Of a stretch of DNA of 64,000 nt, positions 1 through 9,856 are shown in pieces; position 1 is the stretch's first letter, and each line of letters opens with the position of its first letter. The position numbers were made by a program, and so were the translations under genes. Source of the stretch: Thalassococcus halodurans (GTDB lineage: Bacteria > Pseudomonadota > Alphaproteobacteria > Rhodobacterales > Rhodobacteraceae). The notes beneath the pieces are model-generated. The model had not been told where the DNA came from. It did no database searches and saw nothing but the letters and a program-made list of their open reading frames with translations. The DNA lies in contig NZ_FNUZ01000004.1 in NCBI RefSeq assembly GCF_900108225.1, positions 186,001 through 250,000 of the forward strand, given 5' to 3'.

Positions 1-169
1 GCTTCCTAGGGTTGTATTAATGCATCATTGTCTTGATGTGCGGCAGTTGTTGTAGAGAGCTTCTTGACCATAGACAGCGCCCTGTACCTATTCGCCAATA
101 GGTTTCGCTCGGTTACGAGTGGTCTGTGCAACTATTTAATGAAGCTAGTTTATAGTAGGGAGTTTTACA
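1..169. other. Leader region with no gene seen
   Basis: I see no convincing gene in the first 169 bases. There is a TTGACC hexamer at 64-69, but no good -10 at the usual distance, so a promoter for the following gene is only a guess. The stretch is AT-richer than most of the window. Confidence 0.4.
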
Positions 170-703
170 TTGAAGCGTGCATCAGTTTTGAGCGTCTTTC
201 TTTTCGGATTCTGTAGCCAAGCCTATGCATCAGACATAGCTGAAGACTTTTATGATAAATCCTATCTTCAGGTGGAGGCGTGTTTCGAAATTGATCCGGT
301 CCAGCGTGAGCAATGCGTAATTTCCGGAATTCAACGATGCGAGAAAGCTCTGGAAAAAGTGCTTTTTCGTAATGGATTGGGGAGTCCGGGGGGAGGCGCT
401 GTGTCACCGCGTGAATACTGTAACTTTATTGGTCTTGAGCGCGCAGACGAGCACCTGAATGCGGTTTATAACAGGATTTTGAAGCAAGGGCCGCTTATTG
501 CGCACGACGAAACGGCTTTGCCGAATTTGCGCAGCGCTCAGAGGCTCTGGCTTCAGTTTTCCAGCGAATTGTGTTCCGAAGATAATATCGTTGGTTGGCA
601 TGCGGGGGGCTCTGGCTGGGGAGCAGTTACCGCTGAGTGCACTACGCGCCTCTCGATTCAGCAAGCCGGTCATTTGGAGCGTTACTTCACAATCTCTGAT
701 TGA
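170..703 (+). CDS. Exported LprI/DUF1311-like protein
   Basis: The product has 177 residues and starts at a TTG codon; AGGGAG at 157-162, seven bases upstream, supports this start. A basic N-terminus, a hydrophobic run (about residues 5-17) and an AYAS-type cleavage site near residue 20 point to export to the periplasm. Residues about 80-160 resemble the LprI/DUF1311 family: a Cys, an ADEHLNAVYN-like helix, then AQRLWLQF followed by Cys residues that could form disulfides. Mycobacterial LprI inhibits lysozyme, but most relatives have no known role, so the function is open. The gene is AT-richer than its neighbours, which may reflect acquisition. Confidence 0.75.
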   Translation: MKRASVLSVFLFGFCSQAYASDIAEDFYDKSYLQVEACFEIDPVQREQCVISGIQRCEKALEKVLFRNGLGSPGGGAVSPREYCNFIGLERADEHLNAVYNRILKQGPLIAHDETALPNLRSAQRLWLQFSSELCSEDNIVGWHAGGSGWGAVTAECTTRLSIQQAGHLERYFTISD

Positions 704-762
704 ATTTCTGCGGGCGAGGTCAGTGGCCGATACCTGATACCGAAGAAGGTTGATGATCAAGC

Positions 763-930
763 ATGGACGACGCGCGCGGTGGCGATCCGGCCTATGAACT
801 CCTCGATTTTTCCCAACCAAATCCGAAGGAGTCCAGCGCTTTAAGCCAAGCCCGACAAATCGCCGCCGCGTGGGCGCGCGTCGTCGATGCGCGGCGGCCT
901 TCGGCCTTGATTCCGCGCTTTGGTCCTTAG
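763..930 (+). CDS. Small open frame or gene remnant, 55 codons
   Basis: An ATG-to-TAG frame of 55 codons sits between the LprI-like gene and the end of metG. The second half (QARQIAAAWARVVDARR) would form an amphipathic helix. A stop at 754-756 closes the frame upstream, so it is not simply the tail of a longer frame. GAAGAAGG at 741-748 is rather far from the ATG to be a good ribosome site. A GCCGCCGCG/CGCGGCGGC inverted repeat (862-870/890-898) lies inside it. It could be a small protein, a fragment of a lost gene, or chance; I do not recognise it. Confidence 0.3.
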   Translation: MDDARGGDPAYELLDFSQPNPKESSALSQARQIAAAWARVVDARRPSALIPRFGP

Positions 931-941
931 TCGATTAAGCC

Positions 942-2654
<1,713 letters not shown>

Positions 2655-2726
2655 ATGCCTGTCCCTAAGCGAAAGTCGCGTTTGATCTGTCCCTTAACTT
2701 ATGTCGCGGGCGGGGGAAAGTGTGCG

Positions 2727-3320
2727 TCACGGCTGTTGTGGCTTTGCAGGCCCGTTGGGGCCTAATTGCCAGCTTTTGGGCGGGGCCATTCGGGCGCGCA
2801 GACGGTCCAGTCGCCAGCGGGGGCTGTCGGGCGTGTGGGTCGGATCCATCCGGTAGCGCGTTTCCACACCCGCCGCGCCGCCATCGCCCGGTGTCAGCAG
2901 CAGGCCAAGGGGGCGACATTTGCCCAACTCGGCCCCGCTTTGCGCGGCGAGGTGCAGGCGACGTACCGGTGTCAGGGGCGGCGGGCCGGGCAGGTCGCAG
3001 ATGACTACGGGGGCCACGCCGGACCGCAACGCCTCTTCCATAGACCACAGCAGGTCTTCAGGGCGGCGGGGGGTGACAAACACCAGATTGCGTGGAGGCA
3101 CGATATCGGCCACCGCTACAGGGTTCAGTGGATCAGCGCCCCACGCAGGGGCAATCCACAGCACAGGCCCGCCCGTTTTGGCCGCAATACGCAAAGCCAA
3201 GGTGCGCCGCGCCCTCCCGCACAGTTCATGCACCCGCGAGACCGGCAAGGCGATATCGTCCCACAGCGCTAACGCCGGAGGTGGTGTGTGCGTGGTCCGT
3301 TTCAGCAGTGTATGAGTCAT
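2727..3320 (-). CDS. ImuA-like RecA-fold protein, orphan
   Basis: The product has 197 residues. The features VHELCGRARRTLALRIA near residue 30, GPVLWIAPAW near 51, LNPVAVADIVPPRNLVFV near 64 and LLWSMEEALRSG near 89 follow the ImuA family. ImuA normally works with ImuB and DnaE2 in SOS-induced translesion synthesis, and is usually encoded just before them. Here it is followed by metG, with no imuB or dnaE2 in the window. I found no GTTC-N7-GTTC LexA box upstream. It may be a stranded copy, or it may do another job in recombination control. No strong ribosome site precedes the ATG, so the exact start is uncertain. Confidence 0.65.
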   Translation of the reverse strand: MTHTLLKRTTHTPPPALALWDDIALPVSRVHELCGRARRTLALRIAAKTGGPVLWIAPAWGADPLNPVAVADIVPPRNLVFVTPRRPEDLLWSMEEALRSGVAPVVICDLPGPPPLTPVRRLHLAAQSGAELGKCRPLGLLLTPGDGGAAGVETRYRMDPTHTPDSPRWRLDRLRARMAPPKSWQLGPNGPAKPQQP

Positions 3321-3360
3321 GCGGGTGAGTATAAATGTTCACCAAATGCTCTCAAGGATG

Positions 3361-3398
3361 TTCGGCGACTTTTGCCGAAGGTCACAGAGGCTGTGACC
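3361..3398. promoter_or_regulatory. Two adjacent dyads, possible operators
   Basis: The 270-base gap between the ImuA-like gene and the exoprotein gene holds two back-to-back inverted repeats: TTCGGC-N7-GCCGAA at 3361-3379 and GGTCACAG-AGG-CTGTGACC at 3380-3398. Neither is followed by a T-run on either strand, so operators for the divergent genes are likelier than terminators. The cognate regulator is unknown. Confidence 0.4.
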
Positions 3399-3590
3399 CG
3401 CTCGTGAAAACAATGGATGTTCTGCGGTCGCATTTGTTTTGTGCGTAATGTTCAGAAGGCCTCAGGATTGTTTCCATTTTTGATACAAATCCTGTTGGTT
3501 TATGTCGATATTGCCATTCTGTTGGACCTCTGAGACCGATCCCGTTAGGGTTGATTCCAATTTTTATTAGTCATTTGGAGCTTGAGAATT

Positions 3591-5702
3591 ATGGCGAAGC
3601 CCAGCGGTAAAGGTAAAGGTGGCAACGATGGTGGGGACGGTACCACCGACAGTGGCGGCGGCAAGGTTCGCGGGACGAACGGCAATGACGTGTTCACTTC
3701 GACATCCGGCAACGAGCTGTTTCAGGGCCGCGAAGGTACTGACACGCTGATCCTAAACGGGTCGGTGTGGGATTATGACTGGAACGTCGAACTGCACGAA
3801 CGCGGCGTCGACTGGACCATTCTGGATACCACTGGCGCCGATGGCGAGGATTCCCTCAGCAGCGTTGAAATCCTGCAGTTCGACGACGCAACGATTGTTC
3901 TGGGCCAAGACACGCCCATGGAAATCATCGCGGATGCGCCGGAACGGTTTGTGGTCTACGAGGATGAGACCGACAGCTTTAATCTGATCATTCAGGATCT
4001 TGATGACACTGACGTTGATGTAAAATTCGAAACGGGTCTCTGGTCGCAGGATCGCGACTATGCGGACCTGACCATTTTGCAAAACCTCGACAGTGATCAT
4101 AATCGTTATGGTGCACATTCGGTGCAGCGGGTGTACGAGTTCACCTATGACTACGTCGAAGGCGACGTATCGCTGGCCGAAGGCGAGGAATACGTTCAGA
4201 CGGTCACGTTGATGGCAACCACAACGTCGTCGGAAGATTTCTTTGGCTACACCGAAGAGGAAACACGCGCGATCACCTTTGATCTGGTCATCATCGGCCA
4301 GAACGATGCGCCGACCATTGGCGCTGGCGCTAGCTTTACCACTAATCAAGTTGCTGGCGATGTGTTCGACCTGTCCGGCCTTGGTGATGATATCGACAGC
4401 GACGATGACGGGGCTACGCTCGACTATGAAATCGTCTCAGTCACGCAGCAATATACCTATTACAGCTATCCTCTTAGCTTCTCGACAGATGGCAGCACTT
4501 TGGTCATGTCTGGCGACGGCCTGCCCGTCGGTATGACAACAGACGAAGAGGCATGGGCCCAAGTCGAGTTTCGGGCGGTCGATCGCCATGGCGCGACGTC
4601 TGCAACCACGGCCGAGGTGGATATTGTCGTCCAAGGGACCGCCACAGAACGCGTTCGCGCCTCTGTTTTGGATGAAAATGGCAACATTGATCTGTCGTCG
4701 GTTGCCTTTGGTCCGGACGACGTTGTCGACTATGGTCCGGATATCCTTTTTGATACTATAGATCTCGATCCAGCACTGATCGCACCAATGTTGGAGTACA
4801 CGTTGGGTGATGACGTGCGCCATATTACGGCAGGCACCATCAGCGGTTTCGAATTCGAAACCGATGCCACAGCGACTGCCGATGGCGGCATCGGTGCAGA
4901 CACTCTGATATTCACTTTTGAAAGTCCGGTGGAATCGTACTTTGCCTTGAACTCGATCGAGACAGGATATGGTGAAGACGTGGTGATCGTCGATATTACC
5001 GGCGCGCCGGAAACATATCATTATGGCACCAGCATCGACACCGGAGCGCAGAGCGATCAGGTGATCATTCGACAGGATGCATCTGTGAATGCATGGCTAA
5101 TGCCGGATGTATTTACAGGGTCTGGCCATGACGTTGTCGATATCGAATTTGTCTGGGACGGCACGGGCGATTATTCGCAACTGATGTTGCAGCCGAATGT
5201 GAGCCTTTGGTCAGGCGATGACACGTTCCGGTTCGTTGCAACATCCAGCACCGGCAACGCAGCAGGTTATAATCTGACCTTTGGCGTGGATGCTGGCGAC
5301 GGTGATGACTATCTGGTCATCGACACGTCCGGACTGCCTGCGGGAACGCCGATCCCTGGTGGACTTGGTGACGCGTACAATATCTACAACGAACAATATC
5401 CGGGCGGCGCAGGCGGCCATATCTCATTGGGTGCCGGAAGCGACACGCTTGAACTGGCTGTCAGCGATCCGTTCTATGGTGAGCGCACTTTGGTTGTCAC
5501 TGGCAACGCGTTCTATGAGGAAGGAGCCGACTGGGATCACGTCATTCTGACCGAGTGGACCCAAGCCGATCTTGATATCAACATGTTCACCGATGATTAC
5601 GGTCGGGCTGGGTTCCGCTTGTCGACCGATGGCGGTCAGCATGTTGAACTGATCGGGATCCAACAGGTCACCTTTGCCGACGGCACGGATTGGGTTCTGT
5701 AA
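3591..5702 (+). CDS. Secreted RTX/cadherin-like calcium-binding protein
   Basis: An in-frame TTG at 3582 is only one base from the GGAG at 3577-3580. The ATG at 3591, ten bases beyond it, is the better start and gives 703 residues. There is no N-terminal signal peptide. After a Lys/Gly-rich head comes GTNGNDVFTSTSGNELFQG, an RTX-type nonapeptide stretch. Next follow cadherin/VCBS-like modules with a GQNDAPTI boundary, and then degenerate repeats such as SGDDTFRF, GDGDDYLVI and GAGSDTLEL. The acidic, Asp-rich chain and the C-terminal QQVTFADGTDWVL fit a type I secretion substrate. No type I transporter genes are nearby. Adhesin or matrix protein is the likeliest role. Confidence 0.75.
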   Translation: MAKPSGKGKGGNDGGDGTTDSGGGKVRGTNGNDVFTSTSGNELFQGREGTDTLILNGSVWDYDWNVELHERGVDWTILDTTGADGEDSLSSVEILQFDDATIVLGQDTPMEIIADAPERFVVYEDETDSFNLIIQDLDDTDVDVKFETGLWSQDRDYADLTILQNLDSDHNRYGAHSVQRVYEFTYDYVEGDVSLAEGEEYVQTVTLMATTTSSEDFFGYTEEETRAITFDLVIIGQNDAPTIGAGASFTTNQVAGDVFDLSGLGDDIDSDDDGATLDYEIVSVTQQYTYYSYPLSFSTDGSTLVMSGDGLPVGMTTDEEAWAQVEFRAVDRHGATSATTAEVDIVVQGTATERVRASVLDENGNIDLSSVAFGPDDVVDYGPDILFDTIDLDPALIAPMLEYTLGDDVRHITAGTISGFEFETDATATADGGIGADTLIFTFESPVESYFALNSIETGYGEDVVIVDITGAPETYHYGTSIDTGAQSDQVIIRQDASVNAWLMPDVFTGSGHDVVDIEFVWDGTGDYSQLMLQPNVSLWSGDDTFRFVATSSTGNAAGYNLTFGVDAGDGDDYLVIDTSGLPAGTPIPGGLGDAYNIYNEQYPGGAGGHISLGAGSDTLELAVSDPFYGERTLVVTGNAFYEEGADWDHVILTEWTQADLDINMFTDDYGRAGFRLSTDGGQHVELIGIQQVTFADGTDWVL

Positions 5703-5711
5703 GCGCTTGGA

Positions 5712-6635
5712 TCAACCAGCAGGGCGGGCGCCGGTCCAGTGGCCGTCCTCTAGCAGTTTCTGAATAACCGAATGCAACACATCCCTAACGGCTGTCTGTG
5801 CGCGGGTGGCGGGGCGGTTGCTTTGTGCGACCAGATGCACACGCCGCCACAGTCCAGGGGTGGTGACATGCACGGCTTTCAGGCGGCCATGGGACACGTC
5901 ACGCGCGACCGCGTGATAGGGCAGGATCGATGCGCCATAGCCTGAAGAGACAAGGCTTTTGATACTGGCGTAGGCGTCGATTTCGACGGCGATTTGCGGC
6001 GTGACGCCGATTTCCCCCAAGGCCAGGTCGATCAATGCCCGCAGGCCGTGGGCGGGGCTGGGCAGAACCATTTTCATGGCGTCCAAATCTGACAAGGAGA
6101 TCTCGGTTGGGCTGTCTACGTCGGCAGCAAGGATTAGCACCAACTCTTCATCCAAGAGCGGCTGCGATGTTACATCCGATCCATTCGGTGCGCTGTAAAG
6201 CACACCGATGTCCACGCGGCCTTCGGTCAGCCAGTCAGAGACGAAGCCGCTCATTCCCTCAAGGATATTCAGTGTCACGCCGGGGTATTGGGCGTGGACG
6301 GCCTCGATCAATGGCAGGGCGACGAGTTCTGCGATCGTGCCGGGAAGACCGATGCGCACAGTGCCTGTCGGGGCGGCCTCTAACGTGCGGATGTCATCGG
6401 TCATGCGGGCGACGTCATCCAGAATGCTGCGGGCGCGCGAGGCCAGCAGGCGACCGGCTTCGGTCGGGGTGACGCCAGCCGCGTGCCGCTCGAGCAACTT
6501 CGTGCCCAGTTCCGCCTCCATATTCTTCAGATGCAAAGACAGGGCAGGTTGCGCCACGCCCAATACCTCGGCCGCGCTGGTGATCGAACCGCGGTCGGTG
6601 ATAGCAAGGAAGTAACGAAGCTGGCGCAGGTTCAC
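5712..6635 (-). CDS. LysR-family transcriptional regulator
   Basis: The winged helix-turn-helix begins NLRQLRYFLAITDRGSITSAA, followed by the LysR dimer helix and a periplasmic-binding-protein-like effector domain. A longer frame reaches an ATG at 6677, but that has no ribosome site and would place the palindrome at 6666-6680 inside the gene. The GTG at 6635 gives 307 residues, the normal family length. The gene is divergent from the acyl-CoA dehydrogenase operon at 6741, which it most likely activates in response to a pathway CoA ester or acid. Sequence features recall the Nac/Cbl/CynR side of the family, but the effector cannot be read from sequence. Confidence 0.85.
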   Translation of the reverse strand: MNLRQLRYFLAITDRGSITSAAEVLGVAQPALSLHLKNMEAELGTKLLERHAAGVTPTEAGRLLASRARSILDDVARMTDDIRTLEAAPTGTVRIGLPGTIAELVALPLIEAVHAQYPGVTLNILEGMSGFVSDWLTEGRVDIGVLYSAPNGSDVTSQPLLDEELVLILAADVDSPTEISLSDLDAMKMVLPSPAHGLRALIDLALGEIGVTPQIAVEIDAYASIKSLVSSGYGASILPYHAVARDVSHGRLKAVHVTTPGLWRRVHLVAQSNRPATRAQTAVRDVLHSVIQKLLEDGHWTGARPAG

Positions 6636-6655
6636 AGGCAGTCCATATATATTTG

Positions 6656-6688
6656 TTATCGAATGTATATGCATCATATATTTGATAA
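6656..6688. promoter_or_regulatory. Probable LysR operator between divergent genes
   Basis: A perfect dyad TATATG-CAT-CATATA lies at 6666-6680. Outside it is a second pair, TTATC at 6656-6660 and GATAA at 6684-6688, with nearly the same centre. The stretch is strongly AT-rich and sits between the LysR gene and the operon starting at 6741, where a LysR-type box is expected. Confidence 0.5.
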
Positions 6689-6740
6689 ATGATAGCCCGC
6701 AGTCCTATGTGGTCTGAACCTGCAAAAGGACCAGACCCGA

Positions 6741-7901
6741 ATGACCTTGATCCAAGACGATTACCAAGACATCCGCGATGGCGTGCGTGCGCTGTGTGCC
6801 CAGTTCCCTGCCGAATATCACCGCAAGGTCGATGAACAACGCGGATACCCCGAAGAGTTCGTCGATGCGCTGACCAAAGAGGGCTGGATGGCGGCGCTGA
6901 TCCCCGAGGAATACGGCGGCTCGGGTCTTGGGTTGGCCGAGGCCTGCGTGATCATGGAAGAGATCAACCGCGCCGGCGGAAACTCGGGCGCGTGCCATGG
7001 CCAGATGTACAACATGAACACGCTGGTGCGACACGGGTCCGAAGAACAGCGCCAGCGTATTCTGCCGAAACTGGCGACCGGCGAATTGCGCCTGCAGTCC
7101 ATGGGCGTGACCGAACCCACAACGGGCACAGACACAACCAAGATCAAGACGACCGCCGTCAAGAAGGGTGATAAATACGTCATCAACGGCCAGAAAGTCT
7201 GGATCAGCCGCGTCCAGCATTCCGACCTGATGATCCTTCTGGCGCGGACCACGCCGCTGGCCGAGGTCAAAAAGAAGTCCGAAGGTCTGTCGATCTTTCT
7301 GGTCGATATCAAAGAGGCGATGAAAAACGGGATGGAGGTCAAGCCGATCCCGAACATGGTCAACCACGAAACCAATGAGCTTTTCTTCGATAATCTGGAA
7401 ATTCCGGAAGAAAACCTGATCGGGGAAGAGGGTAAGGGATTCAAATACATCCTGACGGGACTGAACGCTGAACGGACCCTGATCGCGGCGGAATGTATCG
7501 GGGATGGCTATTGGTTCACCGATAAGGTCACGGCCTATGTGAACGAACGCGAAGTTTTTGGCCGCCCCATCGGGATGAACCAAGGCGTGCAGTTCCCGAT
7601 TGCCGAGGCGTTCATCGAGGTCGAGGCAGCAAACCTGATGTGCCGCAAGGCCGCCGCGCTGTTCGATGCGGGCCAACCATGCGGGTCAGAGGCGAATATG
7701 GCGAAATATCTGGCTGCCAAAGCCAGCTGGGAAGCGGCCAACGCCTGTATCCAGTTCCACGGCGGGTTCGGCTTTGCCAATGAATACGATGTCGAACGCA
7801 AGTTCCGCGAAACGCGTTTGTACCAAGTGGCCCCGATTTCGACGAACCTGATCCTGTCCTACGTGGCCGAGCATGTGCTTGGCATGCCGAGGTCCTTCTG
7901 A
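6741..7901 (+). CDS. Acyl-CoA dehydrogenase, IVD-like catalytic pattern
   Basis: This 386-residue flavoprotein would desaturate an acyl-CoA at the alpha-beta bond, passing electrons to ETF. AAAGGA precedes the ATG by ten bases. The helical N-terminal domain, the beta domain (MGVTEPTTGTD near residue 121) and the C-terminal domain (QFHGGFGFANEYDVER) are complete. By eye, a Glu occurs at residue 244 in LNAERT, the position of the catalytic base in isovaleryl- and long-chain-CoA dehydrogenases, while the medium-chain position reads VAPIS rather than YEGTS. This suggests a branched or otherwise unusual substrate. Its stop overlaps the start of the CoA-transferase gene by one base. Confidence 0.9.
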   Translation: MTLIQDDYQDIRDGVRALCAQFPAEYHRKVDEQRGYPEEFVDALTKEGWMAALIPEEYGGSGLGLAEACVIMEEINRAGGNSGACHGQMYNMNTLVRHGSEEQRQRILPKLATGELRLQSMGVTEPTTGTDTTKIKTTAVKKGDKYVINGQKVWISRVQHSDLMILLARTTPLAEVKKKSEGLSIFLVDIKEAMKNGMEVKPIPNMVNHETNELFFDNLEIPEENLIGEEGKGFKYILTGLNAERTLIAAECIGDGYWFTDKVTAYVNEREVFGRPIGMNQGVQFPIAEAFIEVEAANLMCRKAAALFDAGQPCGSEANMAKYLAAKASWEAANACIQFHGGFGFANEYDVERKFRETRLYQVAPISTNLILSYVAEHVLGMPRSF

Positions 7902-9001
7902 TGCGCGCGCTTGAAGGCGTAAACGTCGTTGCCATCGAACAGGCGGTTGCGGCGCCCTTTGCCTCGTCCCGTCTGGCGGATGCTGGTGCCAAAGTCACCA
8001 AGGTCGAGCGGCCCGAGGGCGATTTTGCGCGCGGCTATGATGCTGCGGTCAAAGGCCAATCCAGCTATTTCGTCTGGCTGAACCGAGGCAAGGACACCGT
8101 CACGCTGGATTTACGTCAGGACGCGGACAAGGGCGTTCTGGCCGATCTGATCGGTCAGGCGGATGTTCTGCTGCAAAACCTGAAACCCGGCGCGCTGGAT
8201 CGTTTGGGTTTTGCGCCTGCGTCTTTGCGTGAAGCGAACCCCCGCCTGATCACCTGTTCCATCAGTGGCTATGGCGAAAGCGGGCCTATGGCCGATCGCA
8301 AGGCGTATGACCTGTTGATACAGGCCGAGGTTGGCTTGTGTTCCGTTACTGGCGGCCCGACCGAGCCGTCACGTGTGGGCGTCTCTGTTGTCGACATCGC
8401 TACGGGTGCTGCCGCCTATTCCGCGATCCTTGAGGCGCTGATCCGCCGCGGCATCACGGGGCAGGGCGCCGAAATTCAGGTATCGATGTTTGACGTTATC
8501 GCCGAATGGATGGCTGTGCCGCTGTTGAACCACGAAGGCGGCAATAGCCCGAAACGCATGGGGTTGGCGCATCCGTCCATTGCGCCTTACGGGGTGTTCA
8601 CGCCCAACTCCGGCGCGGATATCCTGATCTCGATTCAGAGCGACCGCGAGTGGCAGGTCCTGTGTGACCGATTTATCGGTCAGCCTGATCTGGCGACAGA
8701 CCCCCGTTTCGCCACCAATGTTGTGCGCGTTAAGAACCGCGATCAGACGGATGCGATCGTGGCCGAGGCGTTCGCGCGGTACGATGCCACCGAGGCAGTC
8801 CAGCTGTTGTCCGAGGCCAAGATCGCCTTGGCATCGGTGAATAACATGGCCGCGCTGAGCGATCATCCCCATTTGCGCCGTATCTGTTTTGACAGCCCGA
8901 ACGGCCCCGTATCAGTGCCCGCACCGGGCGTGCGGTTTGCTGGTGAAGACCGTGATTATGGCCCCGTGCCCGCCTTGAAACCTACCGGAGCTTCCACATG
9001 A
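7901..9001 (+). CDS. Class III (CaiB/BaiF) CoA-transferase
   Basis: The product has 366 residues and moves CoA between carboxylic acids through enzyme-bound anhydride steps. The probable catalytic Asp is D165 in SVVDIATG, matching the family pattern. N-terminal features include the DAGAKVTKVERPEGD run and the ISGYGESGP motif near residue 121. It overlaps the dehydrogenase upstream (TGATG) and the hydratase downstream (ATGA), so the three proteins are translationally coupled. Substrate is unknown; relatives act on carnitine, formate/oxalate, succinate and C5 dicarboxylates such as mesaconate, citramalate and itaconate. Confidence 0.9.
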   Translation: MRALEGVNVVAIEQAVAAPFASSRLADAGAKVTKVERPEGDFARGYDAAVKGQSSYFVWLNRGKDTVTLDLRQDADKGVLADLIGQADVLLQNLKPGALDRLGFAPASLREANPRLITCSISGYGESGPMADRKAYDLLIQAEVGLCSVTGGPTEPSRVGVSVVDIATGAAAYSAILEALIRRGITGQGAEIQVSMFDVIAEWMAVPLLNHEGGNSPKRMGLAHPSIAPYGVFTPNSGADILISIQSDREWQVLCDRFIGQPDLATDPRFATNVVRVKNRDQTDAIVAEAFARYDATEAVQLLSEAKIALASVNNMAALSDHPHLRRICFDSPNGPVSVPAPGVRFAGEDRDYGPVPALKPTGAST

Positions 9002-9831
9002 CCGACGTCGATATCGACCACCTGCGCAGCTGGATCGGGCGGCAAGAAACCGCCTCTGAAGGTCTGTCGCCGACGCTGGTTAAGCAATTCTGCACGACTT
9101 TGGGTGCCGAGGTGTCCGACGGTGACATCGCCCCGCAGGTGATCCATTTCTGCCTGACCCAGCCCGCCGCGCCGATGGATGCGCTGGGCCGCGACGGGCA
9201 TCCGGCGCGCGGTGGCTTCCTGCCGCCAGTGCCATTGCCCCGCCGCATGTGGGCCGGTGGCGCGCTGGAATTCCATGCGCCTTTGCGGGTTGGGCAAGAG
9301 GTTACGCGTAAGTCCGTGATCAAGGACGTGGTGATGAAACAAGGGCGCAGCGGGCCTTTGTGTTTCGTCACCGTCGAACATGAAATCCGTGGCGACGGAG
9401 AGTTGGCCGTCATGGAACGGCAGGATTTGGTCTACCGCGAAGACGGCTCAGGCGGTGCCGCACCGAAGCCCGTCGGCGACGTCCCGCAGGGCGATCACAC
9501 AACCAGCTTTATGCCTACTCCGACGCTGCTGTTCCGCTACTCGGCCATGACATTCAACGGCCACCGCATCCACTATGACCGCGACTACGCGCAACAGGTC
9601 GAAGGGTACCCCGGATTGGTCGTGCATGGCCCCATGAAGGCGACCTTGATGTGCCACTTCGCGGGAAAGATTGCAGGAAAACCGCCCAAAACCTTCCGCT
9701 TCCGCGGCTTGGCACCGGCCTTTGATGGTACGGAAATTACCCTACATGCCCGTAAGGAGGGCGACGGGATGAAGCTATGGACCGTGCCGGACGGTGGCCC
9801 CGTTTCGATGGAGGCCTGGGCGGGGTGGTGA
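8998..9831 (+). CDS. Double-hotdog enoyl-CoA hydratase, mesaconyl/itaconyl-CoA hydratase-like
   Basis: The 277-residue protein has two hotdog halves. The first carries the PLPRRMWAGGALEFHAPL stretch seen in mesaconyl-C4-CoA and FAS1-type hydratases. The second carries TFNGHRIHYD near residue 182, followed by EGYPGLVVHGPM, the catalytic MaoC-type helix region. It would add water to the double bond made by the dehydrogenase in the same operon. With a CoA-transferase beside it, degradation of a C5 dicarboxylic or branched acid is a reasonable inference, but the citrate-lyase-like enzyme that often completes such clusters is absent. The closing gene of the operon. Confidence 0.8.
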   Translation: MTDVDIDHLRSWIGRQETASEGLSPTLVKQFCTTLGAEVSDGDIAPQVIHFCLTQPAAPMDALGRDGHPARGGFLPPVPLPRRMWAGGALEFHAPLRVGQEVTRKSVIKDVVMKQGRSGPLCFVTVEHEIRGDGELAVMERQDLVYREDGSGGAAPKPVGDVPQGDHTTSFMPTPTLLFRYSAMTFNGHRIHYDRDYAQQVEGYPGLVVHGPMKATLMCHFAGKIAGKPPKTFRFRGLAPAFDGTEITLHARKEGDGMKLWTVPDGGPVSMEAWAGW

Positions 9832-9856
9832 TTGGTTGTAACAGGTGTGCATCAGT

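Noticed and set aside
3321-3360. Possible LexA box before the ImuA-like gene
   Set aside because: Two GTTC words are present but 19 bases apart, not the seven of the alphaproteobacterial SOS box.
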